A stretch of 64,000 nt of DNA from Lachnospiraceae bacterium (GCA_016287095.1 JAEEVK010000008.1:1-64000), one strand, 5' to 3'. Numbered from the stretch's first letter, positions 17,198 through 27,140 are shown. Translations and numbers: made by a program. Notes: generated from the sequence alone by a model not told the origin.

Positions 17198-18184
17198 ATG
17201 AAGAGGGGTTTATATAATATAATCGGTTGTTTTTTAGCGTTTGCAATAGTTTTTTCTTTACCTGTAGTTTCAAGTAAAGCGGATGATGTACAGGATCAAT
17301 CATATTCGGAAGAAGATGAAGATGCTAAAGGTTATATATCTGTGTGCATGAATCCCGATGGATCAAAGACGGAGGAATGGGTTACATTCGGTGAGAACGG
17401 AACAAACTATATACATGTTATAGAATATGATAAAGATGGCAATAGGGTCGCGGATCTATATGGCTCAGAGGGGACTGATGCTGAAGGTACCAAGATAATT
17501 CAGTATGAAGGTTCTGATATTGAGAATAATGAGATACATAAATCAGAAAAGATATATGCATCAAAGATAAGAGAATATCAGACGTATATATATTATGCAA
17601 ACGGTACTCAGGTAGTAACTAATGATGTACGATACCCTGATGGCAGTACGCTGCTTGTGGAAGACTATATGGAATCCGGCGGAGATGAAGTCATTACCAT
17701 AGAGAAAACCGATACTGATAAGAAGCTGTCAAAAGAGCAGTACAGATTTGTTAAGAAGGAAGTAGAAATAGAGAGCGAATGGGGCAACTGGACAGAGACT
17801 GAAACCGTTGGTCTAAGTTTGATGGGGCTGCAGCCCAAGACAAAGCTTATTACTATTCCCGACAGTATTACAACATATTGGAAAAGTACCTATGATATTG
17901 TATCAATAGATGACAAAGCATTCTGCAATAATAAGAAGGTAAAAACAATCAAGATAGGTAAAAATGTTGTAGAAATTGGTGCTGATGCCTTCAAAAACGA
18001 TAAAAAGCTTAAAACGATAAAGATCTATTCCGACAAGATCACCAAGGTTGGTGATGGGGCATTTGAAGGTATAGCGAAGAATGCCGTGATTTATGTTAAA
18101 TCCGGAAAGAGATATAAGGAAATAGTTGCCTTGATTAAAGCATCAGGTGTTGGTGATGGTGTAAAGTTTAAAAAATTGAAATAA
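17198..18184 (+). CDS. Secreted BspA-type leucine-rich repeat protein
   Basis: 328 residues. The N-terminus is a signal peptide (IIGCFLAFAIVFSLPVVSSKADD), so the protein is exported. The middle has Tyr/Asp-rich strands with repeats reminiscent of YD-like units (DGNRVADLYG, DGSTLLVEDY). The C-terminal 100 residues show BspA-like LRR_5 units: DKAFCNNKKVKTIKIGKN, DAFKNDKKLKTIKI, DGAFEGIAKNAVIYV. These units usually serve adhesion or protein binding at the surface. It follows the deacetylase by 26 nt and precedes peptidase T by 13 nt, so the three may share a transcript. No anchor motif seen. Confidence 0.75.
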   Translation: MKRGLYNIIGCFLAFAIVFSLPVVSSKADDVQDQSYSEEDEDAKGYISVCMNPDGSKTEEWVTFGENGTNYIHVIEYDKDGNRVADLYGSEGTDAEGTKIIQYEGSDIENNEIHKSEKIYASKIREYQTYIYYANGTQVVTNDVRYPDGSTLLVEDYMESGGDEVITIEKTDTDKKLSKEQYRFVKKEVEIESEWGNWTETETVGLSLMGLQPKTKLITIPDSITTYWKSTYDIVSIDDKAFCNNKKVKTIKIGKNVVEIGADAFKNDKKLKTIKIYSDKITKVGDGAFEGIAKNAVIYVKSGKRYKEIVALIKASGVGDGVKFKKLK

Positions 18185-18197
18185 CAGGAGATTTAAA

Positions 18198-19418
18198 ATG
18201 AGAGCTTATGAACGTTTATTAAAATATGTAGTAATTCATACAACGAGTGATGATAATTCAGAGACGGTTCCTTCTACTAAAAGGCAGTTTGATCTTGCAA
18301 ATGCGCTTGTAGAGGAAATGAAAAATCTTGGTATTACCGATGCGGCTGTTGATCAGCATGCGTATGTGACAGGACATATCCCTGCGACCCCCGGATATGA
18401 GAATGCTCCGAAAATCGGTTTTATTGCACATCTGGATACGGCTCCGGACAGTTCAGGTGAAAATGTTAAGCCATGTGTACACGAAAATTATGATGGTAAC
18501 GACATAGAAATTGGGAATGGAAAGATACTTTCCACCGCACTTTTCCCTCATCTTAAAAATTTAAAAGGAAGGACTCTGATTACGACGGATGGTTCTACCC
18601 TGCTGGGAGCCGATGATAAAGCGGGCATAGCAGAGATTATGACTATGGCCGAATCTGTTATAAAGGACTCTGTTCCGCATGGAGCTATCTCACTTGCATT
18701 CACACCTGATGAGGAGATAGGTCATGGTGCGGAGTTGCTGGATATAGACGCTTTTGGAGCAGACTTTGCATATACCGTGGATGGCGGTGCGGAAAATGAG
18801 ATAGAGTACGAGAATTTTAATGCTGCAAAGGCTGTATTTAAGATAAACGGAATCAGCGTGCATCCGGGCGATGCAAAGAACCGTATGGTAAACGCAGCGC
18901 TTCTTGCATGCGAGATAGCATCTATGCTCCCGTCTGCCGAAACCCCTGCACATACGGAGAAAAGAGAAGGCTTCTATCATCTTACGGATATCAGCGGAGA
19001 TGTGGAACATGCGGAAATATCGTATATAGTCAGGGATCATGACCAAAGTCTGTATGAGGCAAAAATAAAAACTCTGCGACTGATAGAGAAGACTTTGAAT
19101 GAGCGTTACGCTCCCGGAACCGTAGTACTGACGGTTACGGAACAATATAAAAATATGATAGATAAGATACGTCCTCACATGCATATAGTGGAGACCGCAA
19201 AGCGATGCATTGTGGAACAGGGAATGACACCTTTGGAAATCCCTGTGCGTGGAGGAACAGACGGTGCGCAGCTTTCGTTCAGAGGCTTGCCTTGTCCTAA
19301 TCTCGGGCTAGGCGGCTATGGTTATCATGGTCCTTTTGAGCATATAACTGCTGAAGGTATGGATAAGGTTGTAAATATACTCTGCGGCATAGTGAAGTCT
19401 TATGCTGAGAATAAATAA
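18198..19418 (+). CDS. pepT: Peptidase T (tripeptide aminopeptidase, M20B)
   Basis: 406 residues, the usual PepT length. M20 metal-binding motifs are intact: IAHLDTAPD (His, Asp), TLLGADDKAGIAE (bridging Asp), FTPDEEIGHGAE (general base Glu and metal Glu), YTVDGG (Asp) and a C-terminal YGYHGPFEH (His). The enzyme releases the N-terminal residue from tripeptides in the cytoplasm, using two zinc ions. VRGGTDGAQLSF is a further PepT signature. A CAGGAG site lies at good distance from the ATG. Confidence 0.95.
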   Translation: MRAYERLLKYVVIHTTSDDNSETVPSTKRQFDLANALVEEMKNLGITDAAVDQHAYVTGHIPATPGYENAPKIGFIAHLDTAPDSSGENVKPCVHENYDGNDIEIGNGKILSTALFPHLKNLKGRTLITTDGSTLLGADDKAGIAEIMTMAESVIKDSVPHGAISLAFTPDEEIGHGAELLDIDAFGADFAYTVDGGAENEIEYENFNAAKAVFKINGISVHPGDAKNRMVNAALLACEIASMLPSAETPAHTEKREGFYHLTDISGDVEHAEISYIVRDHDQSLYEAKIKTLRLIEKTLNERYAPGTVVLTVTEQYKNMIDKIRPHMHIVETAKRCIVEQGMTPLEIPVRGGTDGAQLSFRGLPCPNLGLGGYGYHGPFEHITAEGMDKVVNILCGIVKSYAENK

Positions 19419-19446
19419 TAGGATATTCTGTAAGGAATAAAAAAGC

Positions 19447-20082
19447 ATGAAAACTAGAAAAGAAGCCCTGGAGTATGGCCTGTCATTTCCTGATACTTAT
19501 AAAGATACGCCGTTCCATGATGCCAATTGGCAGCTTGTACGATACAGGGAAAATAAAAAGGCATTCCTGTGGACATATGAAAAGGATGGATATGTAAACC
19601 TTAATGTAAAGGTTGATCCTGAGAGGGCATATCTCTGGCGTGATATGTATAAATCTGTTTTACCGGGATATCATCAGAACAAGGATCATTGGAACACTAT
19701 TGTCCTTGATGGGAGTATTCCTGAGAAAGATATTAAAACCATGATCGAAGAAAGCTATGATCTGGTGAGCGACTGTCCTACTAAACGGATATATGATGCC
19801 GTTAAGAAGATCCCATATGGTCGAGTTGCAACATATGCTCAGGTGGCTGAGATGGCGGGAGACAGGAAGATGGCCAGGGCAGTAGGTAATGCACTCCATA
19901 AAAATCCCGACCCTGATGGCATACCATGCTTCCGTGTGGTTAATTCAAAGGGAGAGCTGGCAGGAGAATTTGCTTTCGGCGGTGCAGGAGTGCAGGCGAG
20001 TCTGCTTGAGGCGGAAGGCATAGAAGTGGTCAATGGAAAAGTGGACCTTAAGAGGTTTCAATTTGTACTTTCGGAGGACTGA
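19447..20082 (+). CDS. YjbR/MmcQ-like domain fused to alkyltransferase-like (MGMT-type) DNA-binding domain
   Basis: 211 residues with two domains. Residues 1-105 resemble MmcQ/YjbR (LSFPDTYKDTPFHD, NLNVKVDPE, HWNTIVLDGSIP), a small DNA-binding-like fold. Residues 113-211 resemble the DNA-binding domain of O6-alkylguanine methyltransferase: IPYGRVATYAQVAEMAG, ARAVGNALHKNP, then IPCFRVVNSKG and LLEAEGIEV. The active-site signature is normally PCHRV; here Cys161 is kept but the activating His is Phe. In alkyltransferase-like (ATL) proteins the Cys is lost instead, so this is an intermediate case. It may flag alkylated bases for repair rather than remove the group. The next gene starts right at its stop. 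Confidence 0.85.
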   Translation: MKTRKEALEYGLSFPDTYKDTPFHDANWQLVRYRENKKAFLWTYEKDGYVNLNVKVDPERAYLWRDMYKSVLPGYHQNKDHWNTIVLDGSIPEKDIKTMIEESYDLVSDCPTKRIYDAVKKIPYGRVATYAQVAEMAGDRKMARAVGNALHKNPDPDGIPCFRVVNSKGELAGEFAFGGAGVQASLLEAEGIEVVNGKVDLKRFQFVLSED

Positions 20083-22296
20083 ATGAAAGAGAATAGTAAG
20101 AAGTTTACAAATGTTAAAAAACTGTTGGTAATATTTTCTCTGATAATCTGTTTTACAGTATCATGCAAAGGGAAAGAGGAAAACAATAATACACCCAGCC
20201 CGACTGTTGATTTACAGCTACAGGAAAATATAGGAGACTCGTCAGTGACTCCTGTGTCGGATAACAATGATACATCACCAGAAAAAACAGAAATCAGTAA
20301 ACAAGAACCAGAAGAAGATCAGAATACAGAGGATGTTAAAGAAGAATCTGTCAATAAAGACCTTTATGCTGAGCCTTGGATTAACAGTGACTTAAAAGAA
20401 AATTTTACTAAAAATATGAAGTTATCCCCAAAGGAAGACTTCCATCTTTATGCAAATTATGAATGGCTGAAAAACGCTGAGATACCTGCCGGATATTCTG
20501 GTTGGAATTTTTTTGATGAAGTTTATAAATGTGTTATAGAAAAAGAAATTGCTTTAATCACTGATGAAAATGTAGACAATCATGAGGTTGAACTGATAAA
20601 GGATTTTTATAATGCAATACTTGACTGGGATGAACGAAACGAAACTGGACTAACTCCTATGACTCAGTTAATTGACGAAATCCGGGCCATTCAGTCACTC
20701 GATGAGTTTACGGATTTTATTTGCAATAAAGATAAAAGGAATTTTTCAAGATTTGTAAATGTAATGATAGAGCCTGCGATATCTGATTCATCAAAATATA
20801 TAGTGGCTATCCGACTCAATTTTCATATAACTCTTGGCGGCGAACAAGTGATATCTATACAAAGACGTCAGGAAACTGCTGAAAAGGTTTTTGTTTCCGA
20901 GTTAATGAATCTTGCTGGTTATGACAGAATTGAAGCGGTTCAAATGTATGAAGCTGATACTTATAGGGTTGAGCCATATTTTTATCAGAATATATTTTAT
21001 CAAGAAGATTTCGGTAGTCCAAAATTCTATGCAGAAAATAATATTATAATGACAAATGATGAAATAAAGAGTTTGACTAAAGCGTTTCCATTGATGGGTA
21101 TACTTGAGTATTATGGGGTTGCTGATGCAGAAGAATATCAGGTTTTTTATCCTAAGGCTTTCGATAATTTGGATAATTTCTATATAGAAAATAACCTTGA
21201 ATCTCTAAAAAAATATCTTATTGTTACTTGTGTAATGCAAATGGGTCCCCATTTGAATCAGGATGCTGATAAACTTTTAAATGATTATAAGGAATCGTTA
21301 TATGGGACATCAGAGGTTGCATCTGATGAGGAGTACGCATTGGAAAGTGTTGTAAGTTATTTGAATACACCATTTTATAAAGCATATCTCCAGAAATACG
21401 ATGCAACCGAGATCAAAGAACGTATTACAAAACTGGTTGAACAGATCATAGATGAATATAGATTGATGCTTTCGGAAGAGGATTGGTTATCAGAGGCTAC
21501 TAAAAAATTTGCAATAGAGAAACTCGATAACCTTAAGATTAATGTCATATGTCCGGAAACTTGGGATGATTTTTCAAATATGAACTTAAAAGGACTTTCT
21601 TATTTGGAGGCAAGGCGAAAGATAATCGATTATCAATGGCAGCTTATGATTGCGAAAATTGGTGAGACATGTAGACGCGATGAATGGAGAAATATTAAGC
21701 TTACTACTAATGCCTATTATGATTCCTTATATAATAGTATAAATATCAATTACGGAATTGTTGATGGAGAATTTTACTATGATGGTATATCCGATGAGGA
21801 GCTATATGCAGGATTAGGTACTATCATCGGTCACGAGATTTCACATGCGTTTGATTCAAATGGAGCTTTGTATGATAAAAATGGGGATTATGTGAACTGG
21901 TGGACAGAGGAAGATTATAAGTCTTTCGAAGAAAAGACAGATAAGCTTATCAAATATTATAATAATATAACAGTATGGTTAAATGGATATGTTAATGGAA
22001 ACAGAGTTTGTGGAGAAGCGATTGCGGATATAGCAGGTATGAAGGTTATTCTTAAAATGGCTGAGAAAATACCTGATTTTAATTACGAGGAGTTTTTTAC
22101 AGCCTATGCAAAATCATGGCGCAGCATTACGACTGAAGAATACGAACAGTATCTTTTTGCCATGGATACACATCTGTTAGCCTATCTCAGGACGAATACC
22201 GTAGTTCAGCAGTTTGAGAAGTTCTTTGAGACTTTTGGTGTTAAGGAAGGTGACACTATGTATCTGTCGCCTAAGAAGAGGGTAAGCATTTGGTGA
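20083..22296 (+). CDS. M13 (PepO/neprilysin) family metallopeptidase lipoprotein, copy 1
   Basis: 737 residues. The lipobox is FTVSC (Cys28), followed by an acidic, low-complexity linker, so the protein is anchored outside the membrane. The M13 N-terminal domain starts near DFHLYANYEWLKN. The zinc site is HEISH (584-588) with the third ligand Glu645 in GEAIADIAGM; WWTEEDY precedes it. NAYYDSLYNSININYGI is the substrate-binding segment. M13 enzymes cleave short peptides at hydrophobic residues. The usual C-terminal CxxW is replaced by a VSIW end, common in bacterial forms that lack disulfides. Start ATG joins the previous stop and uses CGGAGG inside the upstream gene. Confidence 0.88.
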   Translation: MKENSKKFTNVKKLLVIFSLIICFTVSCKGKEENNNTPSPTVDLQLQENIGDSSVTPVSDNNDTSPEKTEISKQEPEEDQNTEDVKEESVNKDLYAEPWINSDLKENFTKNMKLSPKEDFHLYANYEWLKNAEIPAGYSGWNFFDEVYKCVIEKEIALITDENVDNHEVELIKDFYNAILDWDERNETGLTPMTQLIDEIRAIQSLDEFTDFICNKDKRNFSRFVNVMIEPAISDSSKYIVAIRLNFHITLGGEQVISIQRRQETAEKVFVSELMNLAGYDRIEAVQMYEADTYRVEPYFYQNIFYQEDFGSPKFYAENNIIMTNDEIKSLTKAFPLMGILEYYGVADAEEYQVFYPKAFDNLDNFYIENNLESLKKYLIVTCVMQMGPHLNQDADKLLNDYKESLYGTSEVASDEEYALESVVSYLNTPFYKAYLQKYDATEIKERITKLVEQIIDEYRLMLSEEDWLSEATKKFAIEKLDNLKINVICPETWDDFSNMNLKGLSYLEARRKIIDYQWQLMIAKIGETCRRDEWRNIKLTTNAYYDSLYNSININYGIVDGEFYYDGISDEELYAGLGTIIGHEISHAFDSNGALYDKNGDYVNWWTEEDYKSFEEKTDKLIKYYNNITVWLNGYVNGNRVCGEAIADIAGMKVILKMAEKIPDFNYEEFFTAYAKSWRSITTEEYEQYLFAMDTHLLAYLRTNTVVQQFEKFFETFGVKEGDTMYLSPKKRVSIW

Positions 22297-22324
22297 TGAA
22301 ATATCGGAATGATGGAGTGTTAAG

Positions 22325-24535
22325 ATGACTGAGAAAAGAAAAGCATTTGGAAAAGTATCGTTATTATTGGTAATATTCTCTTTAATAATCTGTTTTACTG
22401 TATCATGCAAAGGAAAAGAGGAAAACAATAATACACCTACCCCGACTGCTGATATACAAATACAGGAAAAGGTAGAACAACCGTCAGCGACACCTGTGCC
22501 GGATAACAATGATACATCACAAGAAATAAAAGAAATCAGTGAACAAGAACCAGAAGAAGATCAGGACACAGAGGATGTTGAAGAAGAGCCGGTTAATAAA
22601 GATCTTCATGCTGAGCCTTGGATTAACAGTGACTTAAAAGAAAACATTACTAAAAATATGGAGCTATCCCCAAAGGAAGACTTCCATCTTTATGTAAATT
22701 ATGATTGGCTGAAAAACGCAGAGATACCTGCCGGATATAGATTCTGGTCTTTTACGAGTGAAGTTAATAAAACTGTTGAAGACAAAGAAAAGGCATTGAT
22801 TACCGATGAAAATATGGAAGGCCATGATGTTGAACTGATAAGGGATTATTATAATGCTATACTTGACTGGGATGAACGAAATAAAACCGGACTAACTCCG
22901 ATGATTCAGTTGATTGATGAGATACAGGCAATTCAGTCACTCGAAGAGTTGACTAAGTTTATTTGTGACAAAGATATAGGGAATTGTTTTTCTAGGTTTA
23001 TCAATGTAAATATAGAACCTGCTGTGTCAGACTCATCTAGATATATAGTGGCTATCAGAATTAATAATCATATAGGTCCTGAAGGTGAGACTTCAAAACC
23101 TTCAGGACGACAGCAAACATCAGAGAAAAAATTTGTTTCAGAATTAATGAAGCTCGCAGGCTATGACAGGGCTGAAGCGGCTCAAATGTATGACGCAGTC
23201 GTTTCTAGAATTGAGCCATTTTTTTATTATGAACAAATCCGAGAGGTTAAAAGGGGGTTAAGTCCCTATGAAGGAAATGTTGTTATTATGTCTAGTGATG
23301 AAATAAAGAGCTTGACTAAAGAATTTCCTTTGATGCGTGTCCTTGATTATTATGGGGTTGCGGATGCCGAACAATACGAGGTTTTTAATACTGATATTAT
23401 TAAAAATCTGGATAGGATTTACACGGAAAGTGATCTTGCTTATCTAAAAAGGTATCTGATAGTAACCTGTGTAATGAAAATGGGTCCCCATTTAAATCAG
23501 GATGCCGATAAACTATTTGATGATTATTATAAATCATTATATGGAATATCAGAAGTTGCATCAGATGAAGATTTTGCATTAAGAACTGTAGTAATAAGTT
23601 TGGGTACACCATTTTATAAGGCATATCTTCAGAAATATCATGCAACCAAGACCCAAGAACATGTTAAGAAACTGATTAAACAGATCATAGATGAATACAG
23701 GTTGATGCTTTCGGAAGAGGATTGGCTTTCAGAGAGTACAAAAAAATATGCTATAGAGAAACTTGATAATATTAATATTGGTGCAGTATATCCGCCAGTT
23801 TGGGATGATTTCTCAGACTTGGATATAAAAGGTCTTTCTTATCTGGATGCTATACAAAAGATAAACGATTATAAATGGCAGGTTGCTCTTGCTAAAATTG
23901 GCAGGACATGCAGTCATACAGAATGGAGAAATCTTTATCTTACTACAAATGCATTTTATGATCCATTATATAACAGCATTATAATTAATTACGGAATAGT
24001 TGATGGGGATTTTTACTATGATGGTATATCCGATGAGGAGCTATATGCAGGATTAGGTACTATCATCGGTCACGAGATTTCACATGCATTTGATACTAGC
24101 GGTGCTTTATTTGATAAAAACGGAGATTATGTGAACTGGTGGACTGAGGAAGATTATTCGACTTTCGAGCTAAAGACTGATGAGCTTATCAAATATTTGA
24201 GTAATATAACAGTATGGTTAAATGGAAATGTTAACGGGAAAATGGTGTGTGGTGAAACTATTGCTGATATAGCAGGTATGAAGGTTATCCTAAAAATGGC
24301 CGAGAAAATACCGGATTTTAATTATGAGGAGTTTTTTACAGCCTATGCAAAAAGGTGGCGTAGCATTATGTCTGAAGAATCCGAACAGTATTATTTTGCC
24401 ACGGATACACATCTGTTAGATTATCTCAGAACGAATATTGTAGTTCAGCAGTTTGAAGAGTTTTATGAGACTTATGATGTTAAGAAAGGCGATACTATGT
24501 ATCTGTCTCCGAAGAAGAGGATAAACATTTGGTAG
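22325..24535 (+). CDS. M13 (PepO/neprilysin) family metallopeptidase lipoprotein, copy 2
   Basis: 736 residues, a tandem paralogue of the previous gene with the same lipobox (FTVSC, Cys28), linker, HEISH zinc site and GETIADIAGM third ligand. The two differ at many positions in the N-terminal domain, so substrate range may differ, but a 77-bp stretch around the zinc site is identical in DNA (21772 and 24011 onward). It follows copy 1 by 28 nt and is probably cotranscribed. Extracellular peptide degradation is inferred from family and lipoprotein signal. Confidence 0.88.
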   Translation: MTEKRKAFGKVSLLLVIFSLIICFTVSCKGKEENNNTPTPTADIQIQEKVEQPSATPVPDNNDTSQEIKEISEQEPEEDQDTEDVEEEPVNKDLHAEPWINSDLKENITKNMELSPKEDFHLYVNYDWLKNAEIPAGYRFWSFTSEVNKTVEDKEKALITDENMEGHDVELIRDYYNAILDWDERNKTGLTPMIQLIDEIQAIQSLEELTKFICDKDIGNCFSRFINVNIEPAVSDSSRYIVAIRINNHIGPEGETSKPSGRQQTSEKKFVSELMKLAGYDRAEAAQMYDAVVSRIEPFFYYEQIREVKRGLSPYEGNVVIMSSDEIKSLTKEFPLMRVLDYYGVADAEQYEVFNTDIIKNLDRIYTESDLAYLKRYLIVTCVMKMGPHLNQDADKLFDDYYKSLYGISEVASDEDFALRTVVISLGTPFYKAYLQKYHATKTQEHVKKLIKQIIDEYRLMLSEEDWLSESTKKYAIEKLDNINIGAVYPPVWDDFSDLDIKGLSYLDAIQKINDYKWQVALAKIGRTCSHTEWRNLYLTTNAFYDPLYNSIIINYGIVDGDFYYDGISDEELYAGLGTIIGHEISHAFDTSGALFDKNGDYVNWWTEEDYSTFELKTDELIKYLSNITVWLNGNVNGKMVCGETIADIAGMKVILKMAEKIPDFNYEEFFTAYAKRWRSIMSEESEQYYFATDTHLLDYLRTNIVVQQFEEFYETYDVKKGDTMYLSPKKRINIW

Positions 24536-24671
24536 TATTACAAATTGGTTTATACGGATAGATATGTATCGGTTGGAAAATAGTAAACATGTTGGAACTA
24601 TATCAGGTTCATGTTCGTCTAATATACATAAGAAGGAGTAAAACCTGAAGACATTGGGTTTGGAGGTTGTT

Positions 24672-25376
24672 ATGAAAAAGGCTATAACATGGATACTGAT
24701 ATCTGCTTTGGTTTTGATAGCATTTCCCTGGATTGAAACGACGTTTCTTCGAAGAGTTTATGTATTGAGAGAAATCCGGTTTCTTGTAATCAATCCCATA
24801 TTTTTCCTTGTGCTGGGAATTTCAATAGGAAAGAGCATGAAAAAACACTGGTTTTTGCTGATAATTGCTTTGGTATTCGCCTATATAGCGGAAGTATTTA
24901 TCGTTCATGTAAAATGGGGTCTTGACTATGAGACATTATTTGTTGATTATGGAGTTTATACTGCCATAGCTGTAATAGCCATGGTTTCATCACACTATAT
25001 AAATAATGATGCAGAAGGCAAATTGAATTTTAAGAGTATAATAATTAAGTCCATTATCAGTTCTGTCGTGATAAACGGTGCATGTTTTCTCACTAATCTC
25101 ATATATTACTATACAAATAAAGATTTAGTTTTTGGAAGCACCAGCTGGGGTGGCGATTACAGCGGGAAAACCGGATTCGGACTGCTTTTAAATCAGTTAT
25201 ATCCGCAAACAAAACTTGGAGATCCCCAACCTTCTCGGACTATGTGGTTATCATTTGCGCCTTTTAGTCTTATAAAAACTATATTGCTTTTCTTTATTGC
25301 AGCCTTTGTGGTATTCCTGATATATGAAATAATAAAAACACATTTAAGGAAAAGCAAACAAGATATAGCAAAGTAA
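24672..25376 (+). CDS. Multi-pass membrane protein of unknown function
   Basis: 234 residues from the ATG 6 nt after TTTGGAGG. Hydrophobic segments lie near residues 5-22, 40-55, 58-77, 90-108, 130-150 and 195-220, suggesting five or six membrane passes. A loop carries GSTSWGGDYSGKTGFG. No transporter or enzyme motif is recognised. It stands between the peptidase pair and a methyltransferase. Confidence 0.6.
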   Translation: MKKAITWILISALVLIAFPWIETTFLRRVYVLREIRFLVINPIFFLVLGISIGKSMKKHWFLLIIALVFAYIAEVFIVHVKWGLDYETLFVDYGVYTAIAVIAMVSSHYINNDAEGKLNFKSIIIKSIISSVVINGACFLTNLIYYYTNKDLVFGSTSWGGDYSGKTGFGLLLNQLYPQTKLGDPQPSRTMWLSFAPFSLIKTILLFFIAAFVVFLIYEIIKTHLRKSKQDIAK

Positions 25377-25401
25377 ACAGGCATTGTTGGGAGAATAGAA
25401 G

Positions 25402-26046
25402 ATGGAACAGGTATACAGACAAAAATCCCTGGAATACTGGGACAATGTGCATAAGGATTATGACAGAGCTACAATAAAGGTAGATGACTGGCTGGAGAAG
25501 TTCGATGATATAATAATGGGCACTCAGAAACCGATACTGGATCTTGGATGCGGCGGTGGCAATGATACGCTTTATCTGATATCAAAGGGAAAGCAGGTGA
25601 TTTCCTGCGATCAGTCTCCGAGTGCTATCAATAATATAAGGAAGAATTTTCCGGAAGTATATGATGCCAAATGCTTCAACATGCTGGACGGGCTGCCTTT
25701 TGAGGATGATGCATTTGATGTTGTGATCGCAGATCTGTGCCTGCATTATTTCCTTAAATCGGATACAGAGAAAATACTGAATGATATACGCAGGATACTT
25801 ACTCCCGGCGGGCACCTGATCCTGCGGGTGAATTCCATAAATGATGTTCTGCACGGAGCAGGACAGGGACCGGAGATAGAGCATCATGTATTCGAGATGG
25901 AAGGGAAGACCATAAAGCGGTTTTTTAATGAAGAGGATATAAGGAGTTTCTTCAAGGATTTTACTATAGAATATCTGAAAGAAGAGATCATGACCAGGTA
26001 CAAACTGGAAAAGCGCCTGTATAGGGTGTGTGTTAAAAAAGAATAA
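25402..26046 (+). CDS. Class I SAM-dependent methyltransferase
   Basis: 214 residues. The SAM-binding glycine loop is LDLGCGGGNDTLYL, followed by the acidic end of strand 2 (ISCDQSP), motif II-like DVVIADLCLHYF and motif III LTPGGHLILRVNS. This is the Methyltransf_11/25 arrangement seen in small-molecule methyltransferases. The substrate cannot be read from sequence. GGGAG precedes the start; a terminator follows. Confidence 0.85.
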   Translation: MEQVYRQKSLEYWDNVHKDYDRATIKVDDWLEKFDDIIMGTQKPILDLGCGGGNDTLYLISKGKQVISCDQSPSAINNIRKNFPEVYDAKCFNMLDGLPFEDDAFDVVIADLCLHYFLKSDTEKILNDIRRILTPGGHLILRVNSINDVLHGAGQGPEIEHHVFEMEGKTIKRFFNEEDIRSFFKDFTIEYLKEEIMTRYKLEKRLYRVCVKKE

Positions 26047-26083
26047 GAAAAGATAAACTACATATTTTGAAATTTTGTAAATT

Positions 26084-26115
26084 AAGCTACACCTTGATTG
26101 CAGGGTGTAGCTTTT
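26084..26115 (+). terminator. Terminator after the methyltransferase gene
   Basis: AAGCTACACC pairs with GGGTGTAGCTT around a nine-base loop, followed by T's. Confidence 0.75.
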
Positions 26116-26243
26116 ACTACATTTATGGGGTATTCTGAATATTGAAACTCGCTTAAAAACTGTGTATTATGAACTCACAAGCAAGGGGAAAACCCAAAAA
26201 CAAAAAATAAAAACACAAACACAAACAAAAAGGAGAAAAAAAG

Positions 26244-27140
26244 ATGCATAACGTATTAAAGACAATCGTAGGTGGAATCATGATGACAGGTTTTGTTGCA
26301 ATAGCAAGCTTTATTGGAATTAAGGCAAGCGACGACACATTGATAGCTGATCTGAACGGAGACGGTACTGAAGAGATCGTTACTTATTATCAGGATATCA
26401 ATCCTTTGGACAACGGAGATATCGATTACAGCTTCAAGATGACAGTTAACGGCAAGAAAGCTTACGAAGAGGGCGGCCTCATTGAGAGATATCCTGAGGC
26501 AACAGAAGAGAACAGGCTTCATGATAAGCTTGATCACCTTAAGAATATAAATGTTACAGTTGTTGATGTTAACCCCGAAGACAATACAAAAGAGATAGTA
26601 GCCAGCTACTACGCAGATGTAGATAACATTCTCTTAAGCATGAAGGTTTTCAAGTATAACAACGGCAAGCTTAAAGTTGTCAGCGAGTACAATCCTGAAG
26701 GCGCACACGCTTATGTACCCACAGAGCAGAACAGCAATAAGTACATCAAGGTTAACGTTGAGACTTACACTCCCGTTTTTGGAAACATCTGGCTGACCAA
26801 GAACTACAAGCTCACAAAGAAAGGCTTCGTTGAGAAGACAAACAAGAACGGTGTTTATACTATAGCTCCTGCACGTTACGAGGAAAACAAGCTTGCTAAG
26901 TACACAGCAGCCTGGACATTCGAAGTATTCGCTAATAAGAACTGTATGGTTGATGATTCTATCGGTATGGTAGGCGAAGGCGAGACCTATGTTGTAAAGA
27001 AGGTCATCTTCCTTGAAGATAACGAGTTCGGACCTATGAAGGCATATATCAAGGCTGCATCAGGACTTAAGGGCTGGATCTTCATCGATAACGAGACAGA
27101 CGAGACCGGAAAGCTTTACAACGAATACGCAGTTAAGTAA
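26244..27140 (+). CDS. Exported protein with Asp-Gly repeat-like start
   Basis: 298 residues. The N-terminus (VLKTIVGGIMMTGFVAIASFIGIKAS) is a signal peptide or anchor. It is followed by LIADLNGDGTEEIV, a calcium-binding-like FG-GAP/VCBS signature found once. The C-terminal part (TAAWTFEVFANKNCMVDD... GLKGWIFIDN) resembles an SH3-like extracellular domain. Codon use is strongly biased to AAG, GTT, GAC, TAC, which suggests high expression. The leader is an unusual A/C-rich stretch ending in AAGGAG. Function unknown. Confidence 0.65.
   Translation: MHNVLKTIVGGIMMTGFVAIASFIGIKASDDTLIADLNGDGTEEIVTYYQDINPLDNGDIDYSFKMTVNGKKAYEEGGLIERYPEATEENRLHDKLDHLKNINVTVVDVNPEDNTKEIVASYYADVDNILLSMKVFKYNNGKLKVVSEYNPEGAHAYVPTEQNSNKYIKVNVETYTPVFGNIWLTKNYKLTKKGFVEKTNKNGVYTIAPARYEENKLAKYTAAWTFEVFANKNCMVDDSIGMVGEGETYVVKKVIFLEDNEFGPMKAYIKAASGLKGWIFIDNETDETGKLYNEYAVK

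Noticed and set aside
20083..24535. Tandem M13 genes as an assembly duplicate
   Set aside because: The copies differ at many positions along most of their length, so they are true paralogues.
24590..24640. Similarity between leaders near 24600 and 63860 (shared TTGGAAC and TCGTCTAAT)
   Set aside because: Shared words are short and unevenly spaced; not enough for a repeat.
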